A stretch of 64,000 bases of DNA, from positions 3,844,001 through 3,908,000 of the forward strand of contig NZ_CP065037.1 of NCBI RefSeq assembly GCF_019924635.1. The letters run 5' to 3'. This document shows, one piece after another, positions 9,153 to 18,583 of this stretch. Position numbers and translations under genes: made by a program. This stretch comes from Leifsonia sp. ZF2019 (GTDB taxonomy: Bacteria; Actinomycetota; Actinomycetes; Actinomycetales; Microbacteriaceae). How positions within the stretch are numbered: position 1 is the stretch's first letter; each line of letters begins with the position of its first letter. The notes under the pieces are model-generated. The model saw nothing but the letters and a program-made list of their open reading frames with translations, did no database searches and was not told the DNA's origin.

Positions 9153-10056
9153 AGTGCACCCACTTCTTCTGCAGCCGGAACTGCACGATCGTCAGGCCGA
9201 GGATGATGACCAGCAGCAGGAACGCGACCGCCGCCGCGTACCCGCGGTCGTTGTCCAGGAACCCTGCCTGGTAGAAGAGGTAGACGATGGTCCGGGTGTC
9301 GGGCAGCGCCGGATTGGTGCGTCCGATCATGAGGTAGACCAGGTCGAACACCTGCAGCGAGCCGATGACGTTGATCACGCTCACGAAGAAGATGCTCGGG
9401 CTCAGCAGCGGAACGGTGATCGAGAAGAACGTCCGGATCGGTCCGGCGCCGTCGAGCGACGCCGCCTCCATCAGGGTGTCCGGGATGCCCTGCAACCCCG
9501 CGAGGAAGATGACGATGTTCGTCCCGAGCCCCGCCCAGATCCCGACCAGGGCGACCGCGTACAGCGCCGTCGCCGGGTTCGTCAGCCAGCTCGTGCCGGT
9601 GATGCCCACGGCGTGCAGCGCCTGGTTCAGGATGCCGTAGTCGCCGTTGTAGAGCATCTTCCAGACCAGCGCCACCGCGGCGGGCATGGTGACGACGGGC
9701 AGGAAGTACAGCATCCGGTAGACGCTGCGGCCGCGCAGCCCGGCCGTGTTCAGCAGGGCCGCGACCGCGACGGCGAGCGGGATGCCCACCAGCGCGATCA
9801 CGGTGTACAGCGCCGTGTTGACGAGCGCCCTGCCGAGGTCGGGGTCGGCCGCGAGCCGGGCGTAGTTCTCGAGCCCGACGAAGTCCGATCCGCCGAACGG
9901 CCCCGACCGGGTGAAGGAGAGGACGAAGGTGCGGACCGTCGGCCAGAGGTAGAAGACGAGCAGGCCGAGGGCGGTGGGCCCGATGAAGAGCGCGGCCCAC
10001 CACGGTGAGGCGAAGGGCCCGCGCCTCCGGCGGCGCGGAGCGGTCGTCGCGGTCAT
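9145..10056 (-). CDS. carbohydrate ABC transporter permease (MalF type)
   Basis: 303-residue permease with a basic N-terminus (PRRRRRGP) and six hydrophobic helices. The EAA loop is MEAASLDGAGPIRTFFSITVP near residue 200. It begins 3 bp after the binding-protein stop and overlaps the next permease by 8 bp. It pairs with the MalG-type protein to form the channel of a CUT1 sugar importer. Confidence 0.93.
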   Translation of the reverse strand: MTATTAPRRRRRGPFASPWWAALFIGPTALGLLVFYLWPTVRTFVLSFTRSGPFGGSDFVGLENYARLAADPDLGRALVNTALYTVIALVGIPLAVAVAALLNTAGLRGRSVYRMLYFLPVVTMPAAVALVWKMLYNGDYGILNQALHAVGITGTSWLTNPATALYAVALVGIWAGLGTNIVIFLAGLQGIPDTLMEAASLDGAGPIRTFFSITVPLLSPSIFFVSVINVIGSLQVFDLVYLMIGRTNPALPDTRTIVYLFYQAGFLDNDRGYAAAVAFLLLVIILGLTIVQFRLQKKWVHYE

Positions 10057-10059
10057 CCG

Positions 10060-11319
10060 CTACTTCTTCTCCTTGTCGAGGGCGGCCTGCATCTTCTTCG
10101 CCAGGGTCGCGAGCCCCTCCTCCGGGCTGATGCTGAGCGCCCACACCTGGGAGAGCGTCTGGTCCTGGATCGCGGTCCACGCGGCCGTGTTGATGGAGGC
10201 CGGGTAGGGAACGGCGGTGTCGAGCGCATCGGTGAACACCGACAGCCGGAACGACGGGTATGCATCGATCCACGCCTGCTGGGTACCCTCGTAGGCCGGG
10301 ATCACCGCCCCGCTCGCAGCCTGTATCCCGGCCGCCTGCTCACCCGACGCGAAGACGGCGAACTTCTTCGCAGCGTCGAGGTGCGGCGACTTCGCGTTGG
10401 CGACGTTCGCGAGTCCGTGCACCACGGACTGGTTGCCCTCCGGGCCGCGTGGCAGGGGCGCGACGTCGACGTGGTCCCTGACGGCCGGGTCCTGCCCGTA
10501 CTTGTTCGCACTCCAAGAGCCGGACCAGTACATCGCGATCGTGCCCGAGAGGAAGGCGTCCTCCGGGGAGGTGTCGGTCATCTGCTCGAGCGTGGGCGAG
10601 ACGCCGCTCGTGATCTGGTCGATCCAGAACTGGATGCCCTCGCGCGTCTTCGGGTCGTCGTAGCCGGTCGTGGTCCCGTCAGCGCTGATGACCGAGCCGC
10701 CGGCCTGGGCGATGGTGTCGTAGTAGTTCTGCTGGTCGTTGAGCGCGGCGGCCGATCCCCACACGCCGGCCTCCGGGTTCGTGAGCGCCTTCGCTGTCGC
10801 GAGGTAGTCGTCCCAGGTCCAGCCCGCCTCCGGATAGGCGACGCCCGCCGCGTCGAACAGCGCCTTGTCGTACCAGACGCCGATGGTGTCGAAGTCCTTG
10901 GGAACGCCGTAGAGCTTCCCGTCGACGGTGTAGATGTCGGTGAGCCCCTCGGAGTACTTCGACGTGTCGACGCCGTCCAGCGGCGCCAGCACTCCGTTGG
11001 AGGCGTAGAGCTTGCTGTTCGGGCCGTTCATCCAGAACACGTCGGGGGCGCTTCCCCCGGTGACGGCCGTCTGCAGCTTCGTCCAGTACTGCGAGAACGG
11101 CGTGACCTGGATCTTCACGGTGACCCCGGGGTTCTCCTTCTCGTAGGCGTCGGCGATCTTCTGCATCGCCGGCTGCTGCACAGGGTCCCAGATGCCGTAC
11201 TGGAGGGTGACCGGTCCGCGGTCGTCCCCTTCCGACGAGCAGGCGGCCAGGCCGGTGACGGCGAGGGCGGCGGTGAGCAGCGCGGCCAGGCGTGCGCGGC
11301 GGTGGTGGTGTCGAGGCAT
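10060..11319 (-). CDS. extracellular sugar-binding lipoprotein (CUT1 family)
   Basis: 419 residues. A basic N-terminus and hydrophobic stretch end in the lipobox LAAC with C27 as the lipidated cysteine, followed by a family-1 solute-binding fold (DVFWMNGPN, a WTWDDYLATA motif, MYWSGSWSANKY). It delivers a sugar or oligosaccharide to the adjacent permeases. The ATG has AAAGGAGA at 7-nt spacing. First gene of the operon; a palindromic operator and a probable promoter precede it. Confidence 0.93.
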   Translation of the reverse strand: MPRHHHRRARLAALLTAALAVTGLAACSSEGDDRGPVTLQYGIWDPVQQPAMQKIADAYEKENPGVTVKIQVTPFSQYWTKLQTAVTGGSAPDVFWMNGPNSKLYASNGVLAPLDGVDTSKYSEGLTDIYTVDGKLYGVPKDFDTIGVWYDKALFDAAGVAYPEAGWTWDDYLATAKALTNPEAGVWGSAAALNDQQNYYDTIAQAGGSVISADGTTTGYDDPKTREGIQFWIDQITSGVSPTLEQMTDTSPEDAFLSGTIAMYWSGSWSANKYGQDPAVRDHVDVAPLPRGPEGNQSVVHGLANVANAKSPHLDAAKKFAVFASGEQAAGIQAASGAVIPAYEGTQQAWIDAYPSFRLSVFTDALDTAVPYPASINTAAWTAIQDQTLSQVWALSISPEEGLATLAKKMQAALDKEKK

Positions 11320-11353
11320 CCGTCTTCTCCTTTGAACAGCGGTTCTCGCCCCG

Positions 11354-11382
11354 GGTATCGCGAGTTGTTAACCGATTAACAA
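11354..11382 (-). promoter_or_regulatory. promoter and LacI operator of the sugar operon
   Basis: TTGTTAACCGATTAACAA (11365-11382) is a near-perfect LacI-type palindrome. On the minus strand it supplies a TTGTTA -35 box that lies 17 bp from a GATACC -10 box (11354-11359). Repressor bound there would occlude RNA polymerase. The likely ligand is the LacI protein encoded at 7287-8318. Confidence 0.6.
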
Positions 11383-11452
11383 TCGATGCTCTGACATTAA
11401 GCGCTGAGGTCCGAAAGCGTCAAGAAATCGCTCATCCGGTCTGCGCGACCGC

Positions 11453-11458
11453 TAGATT
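11453..11458 (+). promoter_or_regulatory. -10 box, probably leaderless
   Basis: TAGATT ends 6 nt before the ATG at 11465. No Shine-Dalgarno sequence is visible. Confidence 0.5.
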
Positions 11459-11464
11459 CCCGCT

Positions 11465-12139
11465 ATGACGACCGCCCTGCTGCCGGTGATCGCCGAGGCC
11501 CCCCTCGCTCTCGGCATCGCCCTCAGCCCGCTCCCGCTCGTCGCCGGCGTCGTGATCCCGCTGTCACCGCACGGTGCCGGGCGCGGGTTCGCGTTGCTCG
11601 CCGGCCGCCTGGCCGGAGTGCTCGCGGTGGTCGGGGCGGTGACCGCGCTCGCGGAGTACCTGGCCGAGATCGGTGGCGGAGCAGCCTCCACCGGCATCGG
11701 CTGGGCGCGCCTGCTGCTCGGCGTCGTGCTGGTGGTGCTCGGCGTCGTCAAGTGGACGAAGCGCCCCCACGGCGACGACGCGGAGACGCCGCCGCGCTGG
11801 ATGGCCTCCCTCGAGTCGCTGTCGGGCTCGCGGGCGCTCGGGCTCGGCTTCGTACTGTCGGTCGCCAACCCGAAAGAGCTCGCGTTCGGCGGCGGCGCCG
11901 GCCTCGTGATCGGCAGCAGCCTCACCGGGTGGGGCCCGTCCGTGATCGCCGTTGCGGTTTTCGCCGCGCTCGCCTGCGTCACCGTCGCACTGCCTCCCGC
12001 CGCCGTGCTGATCGGCGGGGAGCGCTCGACGCCCGCACTCGGCGAGGTGCGCGGATGGCTCATCCGCAACACCGCCACGATCTCCGCGATCGTGCTGCTG
12101 TTCTTCGGGGCGATCCTGATCGGCAACGCGTTCGACTGA
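11465..12139 (+). CDS. GAP-family (Sap-like) integral membrane protein
   Basis: 224 residues with six predicted membrane helices arranged as two groups of three. It has the LysE-superfamily-like features ALGIALSPLPLVA near residue 15 and FVLSVANPKELAFGGGAG near residue 130. This pattern resembles the actinobacterial GAP/Sap family, whose mycobacterial members help export surface lipids. The actual cargo here is unknown. Single gene with its own leaderless promoter, convergent with the next gene. Confidence 0.65.
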   Translation: MTTALLPVIAEAPLALGIALSPLPLVAGVVIPLSPHGAGRGFALLAGRLAGVLAVVGAVTALAEYLAEIGGGAASTGIGWARLLLGVVLVVLGVVKWTKRPHGDDAETPPRWMASLESLSGSRALGLGFVLSVANPKELAFGGGAGLVIGSSLTGWGPSVIAVAVFAALACVTVALPPAAVLIGGERSTPALGEVRGWLIRNTATISAIVLLFFGAILIGNAFD

Positions 12140-12168
12140 CGATCGGCGGACTCGGCGGCCGCCTCGGC

Positions 12169-12681
12169 TCAGCGGGGCGCGGTCAGCGTCCAGAGATGGT
12201 CGACGCCGCCCGACGACGCGACGACGGCGACATCCTGCGTCAGATCGGAGAGGCTCGTCAGCCGCGTCGTGCACGCGCCGACGCCGAACCGCTCCTGGAA
12301 CCACTGCGACAGCGGGCGGGCGCTCATACCCCGCCACGCGAAGAAGACGCTCTGCTTCCTGTCGCGCGCGTCGCGCGTCGCCTTCTCGTCGGCGCGCGCG
12401 AGGGCGTCCGGAAGCGCGGTGGCGATCCCGGAGGCGATCGCGGCGAGCCGTGGCGTGGTCGTCTCGGGGTTCCAGAACACCCGGATCGCGAGTCCCGTGC
12501 TGGTGCCGGCCGCGGTCGCGAAGCTGCGAGAGGCTCCGACGTAGCGTTCCTCGGCCCGGCTCCACAGCGCGAAGGCCGCGGCGGCCTGCTTCTTCGCGCC
12601 GAACACGCGCCGGTCGTCCGCGAGCGCGAGGAACGCGCCCGGCGAGGTCAGCGCCTCCGCGATCCGCGGGTAGTCCGGCAT
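12169..12681 (-). CDS. hypothetical protein, 170 residues
   Basis: I do not recognise a family. It is soluble, rich in Ala and Arg, with no signal peptide or membrane helix. The central part (residues 40-120) looks alpha/beta. The ATG at 12681 is preceded by GGAGGAGGG, a strong ribosome binding site, and codon use is like that of its neighbours, so it is probably a real gene. It converges with the GAP-family gene and is divergent from the isochorismatase-like gene. Confidence 0.6.
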   Translation of the reverse strand: MPDYPRIAEALTSPGAFLALADDRRVFGAKKQAAAAFALWSRAEERYVGASRSFATAAGTSTGLAIRVFWNPETTTPRLAAIASGIATALPDALARADEKATRDARDRKQSVFFAWRGMSARPLSQWFQERFGVGACTTRLTSLSDLTQDVAVVASSGGVDHLWTLTAPR

Positions 12682-12794
12682 CCGCCCTCCTCCGATGAGT
12701 CCGCGGGAATCATCGCAGGCGGTCCGACCGCGTCCCCCGGCCGAGACGTGCAGACCGAACCCGGCGCACTCTCGTGAGCGGCCGCACGGAGCGC

Positions 12795-12800
12795 TAGAGT
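12795..12800 (+). promoter_or_regulatory. -10 box, probably leaderless
   Basis: TAGAGT ends 6 nt before the ATG at 12807, the same geometry as at 2164, 11465, 41662 and 48070. Confidence 0.5.
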
Positions 12801-12806
12801 CCCCTC

Positions 12807-13547
12807 ATGAAGCGCGCACTGATCGTGATCGACGTGCAGAACGAGTACGTCGACGGCAACCTGAAGATCTGCCACCCGGACCTGATGACCTCCATCCCGA
12901 ACATCGAGGTGGCGATGGACGCGGCGGCCGACCACGGGGTCGCGCTCGTGATCGTGCAGCACGTCGAGGACGAGGACGCCCCCGTGTTCGCGCGCGGCTC
13001 CCACGGCGCGGCGCTGCACGAGTCGGTCGCCGACCGGACGCCGGACCACCTCATCACGAAGACGGACGTGTCCTCGTTCCGCGGCACCGACCTGGAGGAC
13101 TGGCTGCGCGCGGGCGGCTACGACACGGTGACGATCGCCGGGTACATGACGCAGCACTGCTGCGCCGGGACGGCCAGGGATGCGCACGCGCTGGGCTTCA
13201 CCGTCGAGTTCCTCTCGGATGCGACGGGCACCCTCGACCTCGTCAACGCGGCCGGCTCGGTCTCGGCGGACGCCCTCCACATCAGCGTCCTCGTGACGAT
13301 GGACTCGGAGTTCGCCGCCGTCGCGACCACGGAGGAGTGGACCGTCGCCGTCGAGGCGGGTGAGGCTCTCCCCGTCTCGAACCTCTGGGACAGCACCGGC
13401 CACGCGCGGGTGCCCGGCAAGCACCAGGAGCTGCACAAGCTCATGCGGGAGGTGCGCGCGGGGATCGACGCCGACATCGCCGCCGAGGACGCCCGCGCGT
13501 TCTCCCACACCCTCTACGTGGGCCAGGGGGCGTCGACGTCGCTCTGA
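12807..13547 (+). CDS. isochorismatase-like cysteine hydrolase
   Basis: 246 residues. The cysteine-hydrolase triad can be placed: D9 in IVIDVQNEY, K85 in ITKTDVSSF, and the nucleophile cysteine C118 (or the adjacent C119) in GYMTQHCCAGTARDA. Family members hydrolyse amides or vinyl ethers such as nicotinamide, N-carbamoylsarcosine or isochorismate. A C-terminal extension of about 60 residues follows the core. Single gene. The repeat block at 13555 begins 8 bp after its stop codon. Confidence 0.85.
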   Translation: MKRALIVIDVQNEYVDGNLKICHPDLMTSIPNIEVAMDAAADHGVALVIVQHVEDEDAPVFARGSHGAALHESVADRTPDHLITKTDVSSFRGTDLEDWLRAGGYDTVTIAGYMTQHCCAGTARDAHALGFTVEFLSDATGTLDLVNAAGSVSADALHISVLVTMDSEFAAVATTEEWTVAVEAGEALPVSNLWDSTGHARVPGKHQELHKLMREVRAGIDADIAAEDARAFSHTLYVGQGASTSL

Positions 13548-13554
13548 CCGCCCC

Positions 13555-13613
13555 GACATTCGTCACGAATGTCGCGAAAGCGTAGCGCTCAGCCGACATT
13601 CGTGACGAATGTT
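13555..13613. repeat. paired palindromic repeat, copy A
   Basis: Two 17-bp palindromes of the form ACATTCGTNACGAATGT (13556-13572 and 13596-13612) are 40 bp apart and joined by TCGCGAAAG plus a short linker. A diverged copy with the same 40-bp phase lies at 14288-14346 in the same orientation. It looks like a REP/BIME-type intergenic element, but a repressor-binding array is also possible. Confidence 0.7.
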
Positions 13614-13622
13614 CCCGCGGAC

Positions 13623-14033
13623 TCAGCCCCCGAACGACATGGCGGCGTTGACGAGGAGGCTCCCGAGCACCCCGATCAGACCGGCACCGCTCGCGCCGAG
13701 TGCGATCGCGGCCGGGACCGTCCCCCGCCGGCCGACGAGGGCGACGACCGCGATCGCGATGACCACCAGGTCCAGCACGATGCCGATGGTCACCGAGATG
13801 CCGGAGAGCAGGGCGAACGACGCGCCGGAGTAGTGCGTCGTCAGCAGGAACTGGCGCTGCACCACCTCCATGACGAGGCCCACCAGCACCCCCAAGGCGG
13901 CGACCCCCAGGGCCACGTACCCGAGCACGGACGAACGACGCGCGGCCGGCCCGGGCGGCGGCGGGGCGTAGGTCACGCCCAGCTGCGCGGGAGGCGGCGG
14001 GAACGTCGGCTGGAACGGAGACTGCTCGGACAT
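13623..14033 (-). CDS. small membrane protein with Pro-rich N-terminus
   Basis: 136 residues. A Pro/Gln-rich cytoplasmic tail (PTFPPPPAQ, PPPPGPAARR) is followed by about three to four hydrophobic helices: residues 35-57, 70-95, 98-105 and 108-130. This layout is common in actinobacterial DUF4190/DUF4870-like proteins of unknown function. It lies between the two copies of the 59-bp palindromic repeat. No function can be assigned. Confidence 0.6.
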   Translation of the reverse strand: MSEQSPFQPTFPPPPAQLGVTYAPPPPGPAARRSSVLGYVALGVAALGVLVGLVMEVVQRQFLLTTHYSGASFALLSGISVTIGIVLDLVVIAIAVVALVGRRGTVPAAIALGASGAGLIGVLGSLLVNAAMSFGG

Positions 14034-14065
14034 GATCTGGATCCCCCGATCGCGATACTGCGTGG

Positions 14066-14286
14066 TCAGGCCTCGACTCTAGCCAGCTGCCCCACGTCAT
14101 ACGACCCTCCAGGCATCGTGATCATCACGTTCATACGGGTGAACGCGTTGATGAGCGCGATCTGGGCGACGAGCGCGGCGAGCTGTTCGTCGTCGAAATG
14201 CTCGGCCGCGGCAGCCCACACGTCGTCGTCGACCCCGGCGCCGTCGGCCAGGCGGGTGGCCTGCTCGGTCAGTTCGAGCGCGGCCC
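14066..14286 (-). pseudogene. C-terminal remnant of a carboxymuconolactone decarboxylase/AhpD-like protein
   Basis: The segment ALELTEQATRLADG...AEHFDDEQLAALVAQ.ALINAFTRMNV matches the C-terminal half of AhpD-like peroxidase-family proteins. The catalytic CxxC half is absent. The homology begins exactly where the palindromic repeat block (14288-14346) ends. The open frame continues into the repeat to an ATG at 14353, so a 95-residue chimeric peptide could still be made, but it would lack the active site. I read it as a gene decapitated by a repeat-associated rearrangement. Confidence 0.65.
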
Positions 14287-14287
14287 C

Positions 14288-14346
14288 CACATTCTTCACG
14301 AATGTCGCGAAAGGGCGCTGCAGAGTGGACATTCGGCACGAATGTC
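14288..14346. repeat. paired palindromic repeat, copy B
   Basis: It holds diverged palindromes at 14289-14305 and 14329-14345, again exactly 40 bp apart, with the shared TCGCGAAAG linker. Same orientation as copy A, 733 bp away. It forms the breakpoint of the truncated decarboxylase relic. Confidence 0.7.
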
Positions 14347-14371
14347 GGCGCATGAAGAGGAGGACGGGGGG

Positions 14372-14785
14372 CTAGTGCTCCAGAGGGCGCCAGACGACCA
14401 TCTGGGTGCTGCGGCGCACACGGGTGCCGGCGCGCAGGGAGACGACTTCGCCCTCGGAACCGGCGGCGAAGACGCGGCGGCCGGGGCGGTTGAGCAGCTC
14501 GTCGGCGAGCGCGGACTCGAGCTCACGAACACGAGAGCTCAGAGAGCCGACCTGATCCTCCAGCTCGAGGATGCGGCGGATGCCTTCGAGGCTCACGCCC
14601 TCGGCGCCGAGACGGGCGATCTCCTGCAGCTTCTCGATGTCGCGCATGGAGTAGCGGCGCGACTTGCCCGGCGTCCGGCTGGGGCTGACGAGCCCCAGCC
14701 GGTCGTACTGACGCAGGGTCTGCGGGTGCATCCCGGCCAGCTCGGCCGCGATGGAGATGACGAAGACCTGCGAGTTCTCGTCCAC
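14372..14785 (-). CDS. hspR: heat-shock repressor HspR (MerR family)
   Basis: 137 residues. The MerR helix-turn-helix (SIAAELAGMHPQTLRQYDRLGL then PGKSRRYSMRDI, residues 10-52) is followed by a leucine-rich coiled coil at about 65-95. In actinobacteria HspR uses DnaK as co-repressor and binds HAIR inverted repeats. Two HAIR sites lie upstream of dnaK here. It is the last gene of the dnaK operon, starting 2 bp after the dnaJ stop with GTG. Confidence 0.95.
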   Translation of the reverse strand: MDENSQVFVISIAAELAGMHPQTLRQYDRLGLVSPSRTPGKSRRYSMRDIEKLQEIARLGAEGVSLEGIRRILELEDQVGSLSSRVRELESALADELLNRPGRRVFAAGSEGEVVSLRAGTRVRRSTQMVVWRPLEH

Positions 14786-14787
14786 GA

Positions 14788-15780
14788 TCAGCTCCGGGCC
14801 TTCGCGAGAAGATCCTCTCGCGGGTTCTCGTCGGGCAGCTTCTCCGCGAACGCCTCCAGGGCTTCCTTGGCCTCGCTGGAGAGGTGCGACGGGACGGCGA
14901 TCTGGACGACGGCGAGCAGGTCTCCGGTTCCCTTCGCCGTCTCGACCCCGCGCCCCTTCACGCGCAGCACACGGCCGCCGGGGGTGCCGGGAGCGACCCG
15001 CAGCTTGACGGGGTCGCCGCCCAGGGTCGGGACCTCGATGGTGGCGCCGAGCGTGGCCTCCACGAACGTGACCGGGACGGTGACGCGCAGGTTGAGGCCG
15101 TCGCGCTCGAACACGGGGTGCTTGCGCACGGTCACGGTGAGCACGATGTCGCCGGGCTCGCCGCCGTCCGGACTCGGCTGGCCCTTGCCGCGCAGCTTGA
15201 TCTTCTGCCCGTCGGAGACACCCGCGGGGATCTTCACCTTGAACGGCTTGCCGTCCGAGGCCTGCAGGCTGATGGTCTCGCCACGGGTCGCGGTGAGGAA
15301 GTCGATGGTGGTGTGCGCGGTGACGTCGCGGCCGCGGGTCGGCCCGCCGTAGCCGCGGTAGCCTCCGCTGGTCTGGCCGAAGCGTCCGTTGCCGAACAGG
15401 CCGCCGAACACGTCGTCGAAGCCGGCGTTCTGACCGCCCTGCTGGAACGTGTATTGGCCGCCGCGCTGGCCGCCGAACATGCCCCCGAAGACGTCGTCGA
15501 AGCCGCCCTGACCGGCCGAGCCGGGGGCCGTGAACCGGGCGCCGCCTCCCATGGCGCGGATCTGGTCGTACTCCTTGCGCTCGTCGGCGTCGCTGAGGAC
15601 GGAGTAGGCCTCGCTGATCTCCTTGAACTTGGCCTCGGCAGCCGCGTCGCCCGGGTTGGAGTCCGGGTGGTACTTGCGCGCGAGCTTGCGATAGGTCTTC
15701 TTGAGGTCCGCGTCGCTGACGTCCTTGGAGACGCCGAGGACCTTGTAGAAGTCCTTGTCGAACCAGTCCTGGCTAGCCAC
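14788..15780 (-). CDS. dnaJ: J-domain co-chaperone DnaJ (lacks the zinc finger)
   Basis: 330 residues. The J domain with the HPD motif (RKYHPDSNPG near residue 38) stimulates the DnaK ATPase. A Gly/Phe-rich linker with repeated FDDVFGG units covers about residues 75-135, and the CTD-I/CTD-II substrate-binding domains follow (VKIPAGVSDGQKIKLRGKG). The CxxCxGxG zinc repeats of type-I DnaJ are absent, making it a type-II (CbpA-like) J protein. GTG start with AAAGGAGG just upstream. Fourth from the promoter side of the operon order dnaK-grpE-dnaJ-hspR is hspR; this gene is third. Confidence 0.93.
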   Translation of the reverse strand: MASQDWFDKDFYKVLGVSKDVSDADLKKTYRKLARKYHPDSNPGDAAAEAKFKEISEAYSVLSDADERKEYDQIRAMGGGARFTAPGSAGQGGFDDVFGGMFGGQRGGQYTFQQGGQNAGFDDVFGGLFGNGRFGQTSGGYRGYGGPTRGRDVTAHTTIDFLTATRGETISLQASDGKPFKVKIPAGVSDGQKIKLRGKGQPSPDGGEPGDIVLTVTVRKHPVFERDGLNLRVTVPVTFVEATLGATIEVPTLGGDPVKLRVAPGTPGGRVLRVKGRGVETAKGTGDLLAVVQIAVPSHLSSEAKEALEAFAEKLPDENPREDLLAKARS

Positions 15781-15845
15781 GGCGCCTCCTTTCGATCGTG
15801 ATGGTCGTGGGTGAAGTCTTCATGATGTGCGCACGGCGGGCGGGC

Positions 15846-15873
15846 GAGCGGCAGGACCGTGGACCTGCCGCTC
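15846..15873. other. stem-loop between grpE and dnaJ
   Basis: GAGCGGCAGG and CCTGCCGCTC form a perfect 10-bp stem with an 8-nt loop in the 116-bp grpE-dnaJ gap. It has no T-tract, so it may be an mRNA processing or partial attenuation site that lowers dnaJ-hspR relative to dnaK. Confidence 0.5.
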
Positions 15874-15896
15874 CGCCGTGCCGTGCATCCGGCCGG

Positions 15897-16544
15897 TCAG
15901 GCCGGGACCGAGACGACGACCTTCGCCACCCGGACCGTCGTCGAGCCCAGGCGATACCCGGTCTCGACCACGTCCGCGACGGTGTCCACCGTCACGTCGG
16001 GGGTGGGCTGCTGGAAGATCGCCTCGTGGATCTGCGGGTCGAAGGGCTCGCCCTTCTCTCCGTACGGGACGAGGCCGAGGCGCTCGACGCTCGCCCGCAG
16101 CTTGGCCGCGATGGCCGCGAACGCGCTGCCCTCGGGCAGGTCGCCGTGCTTCTCGGCGCGCTCGAGGTCGTCGAGCACCGGGATGAGGCCCTTCACGGCC
16201 TCGCTCACGGCGCGCTCGCGCTCGACCTCGCGGTTCGCCTCGGTGCGCTTGCGGTAGTTCGCGTACTCCGCCGTGACTCGCTGGAGGTCGGCGAGCCGCT
16301 CCGCCGCGAGCGCGTCGGACGTGGTCTGGCCCGAGAGGATGTCCAGGTCGTCGTCCGACAGGACGGGCCCCTCGTCACCGGCGGGGCCGACGTCGACGAG
16401 CTCCTCGTGCGACAGATCCTGCTGAGACGGCTCCCGGACCTGGCCGGTCTCGGGGTCGATGCGCCGCTTGTCGCGGATGATCGGCTCCTCGCGCTCCGGG
16501 TCGGGCTCGCCCGACCCGGGAGCGCCCGGGGTGTGGTCCGACAT
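15897..16544 (-). CDS. grpE: nucleotide exchange factor GrpE
   Basis: 215 residues. An acidic disordered N-terminus of about 75 residues precedes the long coiled coil (RLADLQRVTAEYANYRKRTE near residue 85), and the C-terminal beta domain ends in the signature GYRLGSTTVRVAKVVVS. It releases ADP from DnaK during the chaperone cycle. It starts 2 bp after the dnaK stop, so translational coupling is likely. Confidence 0.96.
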   Translation of the reverse strand: MSDHTPGAPGSGEPDPEREEPIIRDKRRIDPETGQVREPSQQDLSHEELVDVGPAGDEGPVLSDDDLDILSGQTTSDALAAERLADLQRVTAEYANYRKRTEANREVERERAVSEAVKGLIPVLDDLERAEKHGDLPEGSAFAAIAAKLRASVERLGLVPYGEKGEPFDPQIHEAIFQQPTPDVTVDTVADVVETGYRLGSTTVRVAKVVVSVPA

Positions 16545-16546
16545 GA

Positions 16547-18406
<1,860 letters not shown>

Positions 18407-18462
18407 ATGTGCTTTCTCTCCTTTGTTGCTGGCTGTGTTGCCATGAAAGTCTGGGGTCAAGA

Positions 18463-18483
18463 CTTGAGCCTCGACGACTCAAG
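18463..18483. promoter_or_regulatory. HAIR operator 1 (HspR site)
   Basis: CTTGAG and CTCAAG half-sites fit the actinobacterial CTTGAGT-N7-ACTCAAG HspR consensus. It overlaps the -10 region of the dnaK promoter. Confidence 0.85.
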
Positions 18484-18511
18484 ACTGTCACCCTCGATCG
18501 GGTGCTGTCAA
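18482..18511 (-). promoter_or_regulatory. dnaK operon promoter
   Basis: TTGACA (18506-18511, minus strand) is a consensus -35 box. CAGTCT (18482-18487) lies 18 bp downstream as a weak -10 box inside HAIR operator 1. Both HAIR sites flank the -35 box. Confidence 0.55.
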
Positions 18512-18527
18512 GGCGTCGAAGCACAAA

Positions 18528-18548
18528 CTTGAGTACATCAGACTCAAC
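18528..18548. promoter_or_regulatory. HAIR operator 2 (HspR site)
   Basis: CTTGAGT-N7-ACTCAAC, one mismatch from the consensus. It starts exactly 65 bp upstream of the first HAIR site. Confidence 0.85.
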
Positions 18549-18583
18549 TTTGAGGAGAGTCGCAGTATTCCGGGATCCGGACG

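Noticed and set aside
13555..14346. A CRISPR array or insertion sequence
   Set aside because: Only four palindromes occur, in two blocks, without regular spacers of similar length between many repeats and without cas or transposase genes.
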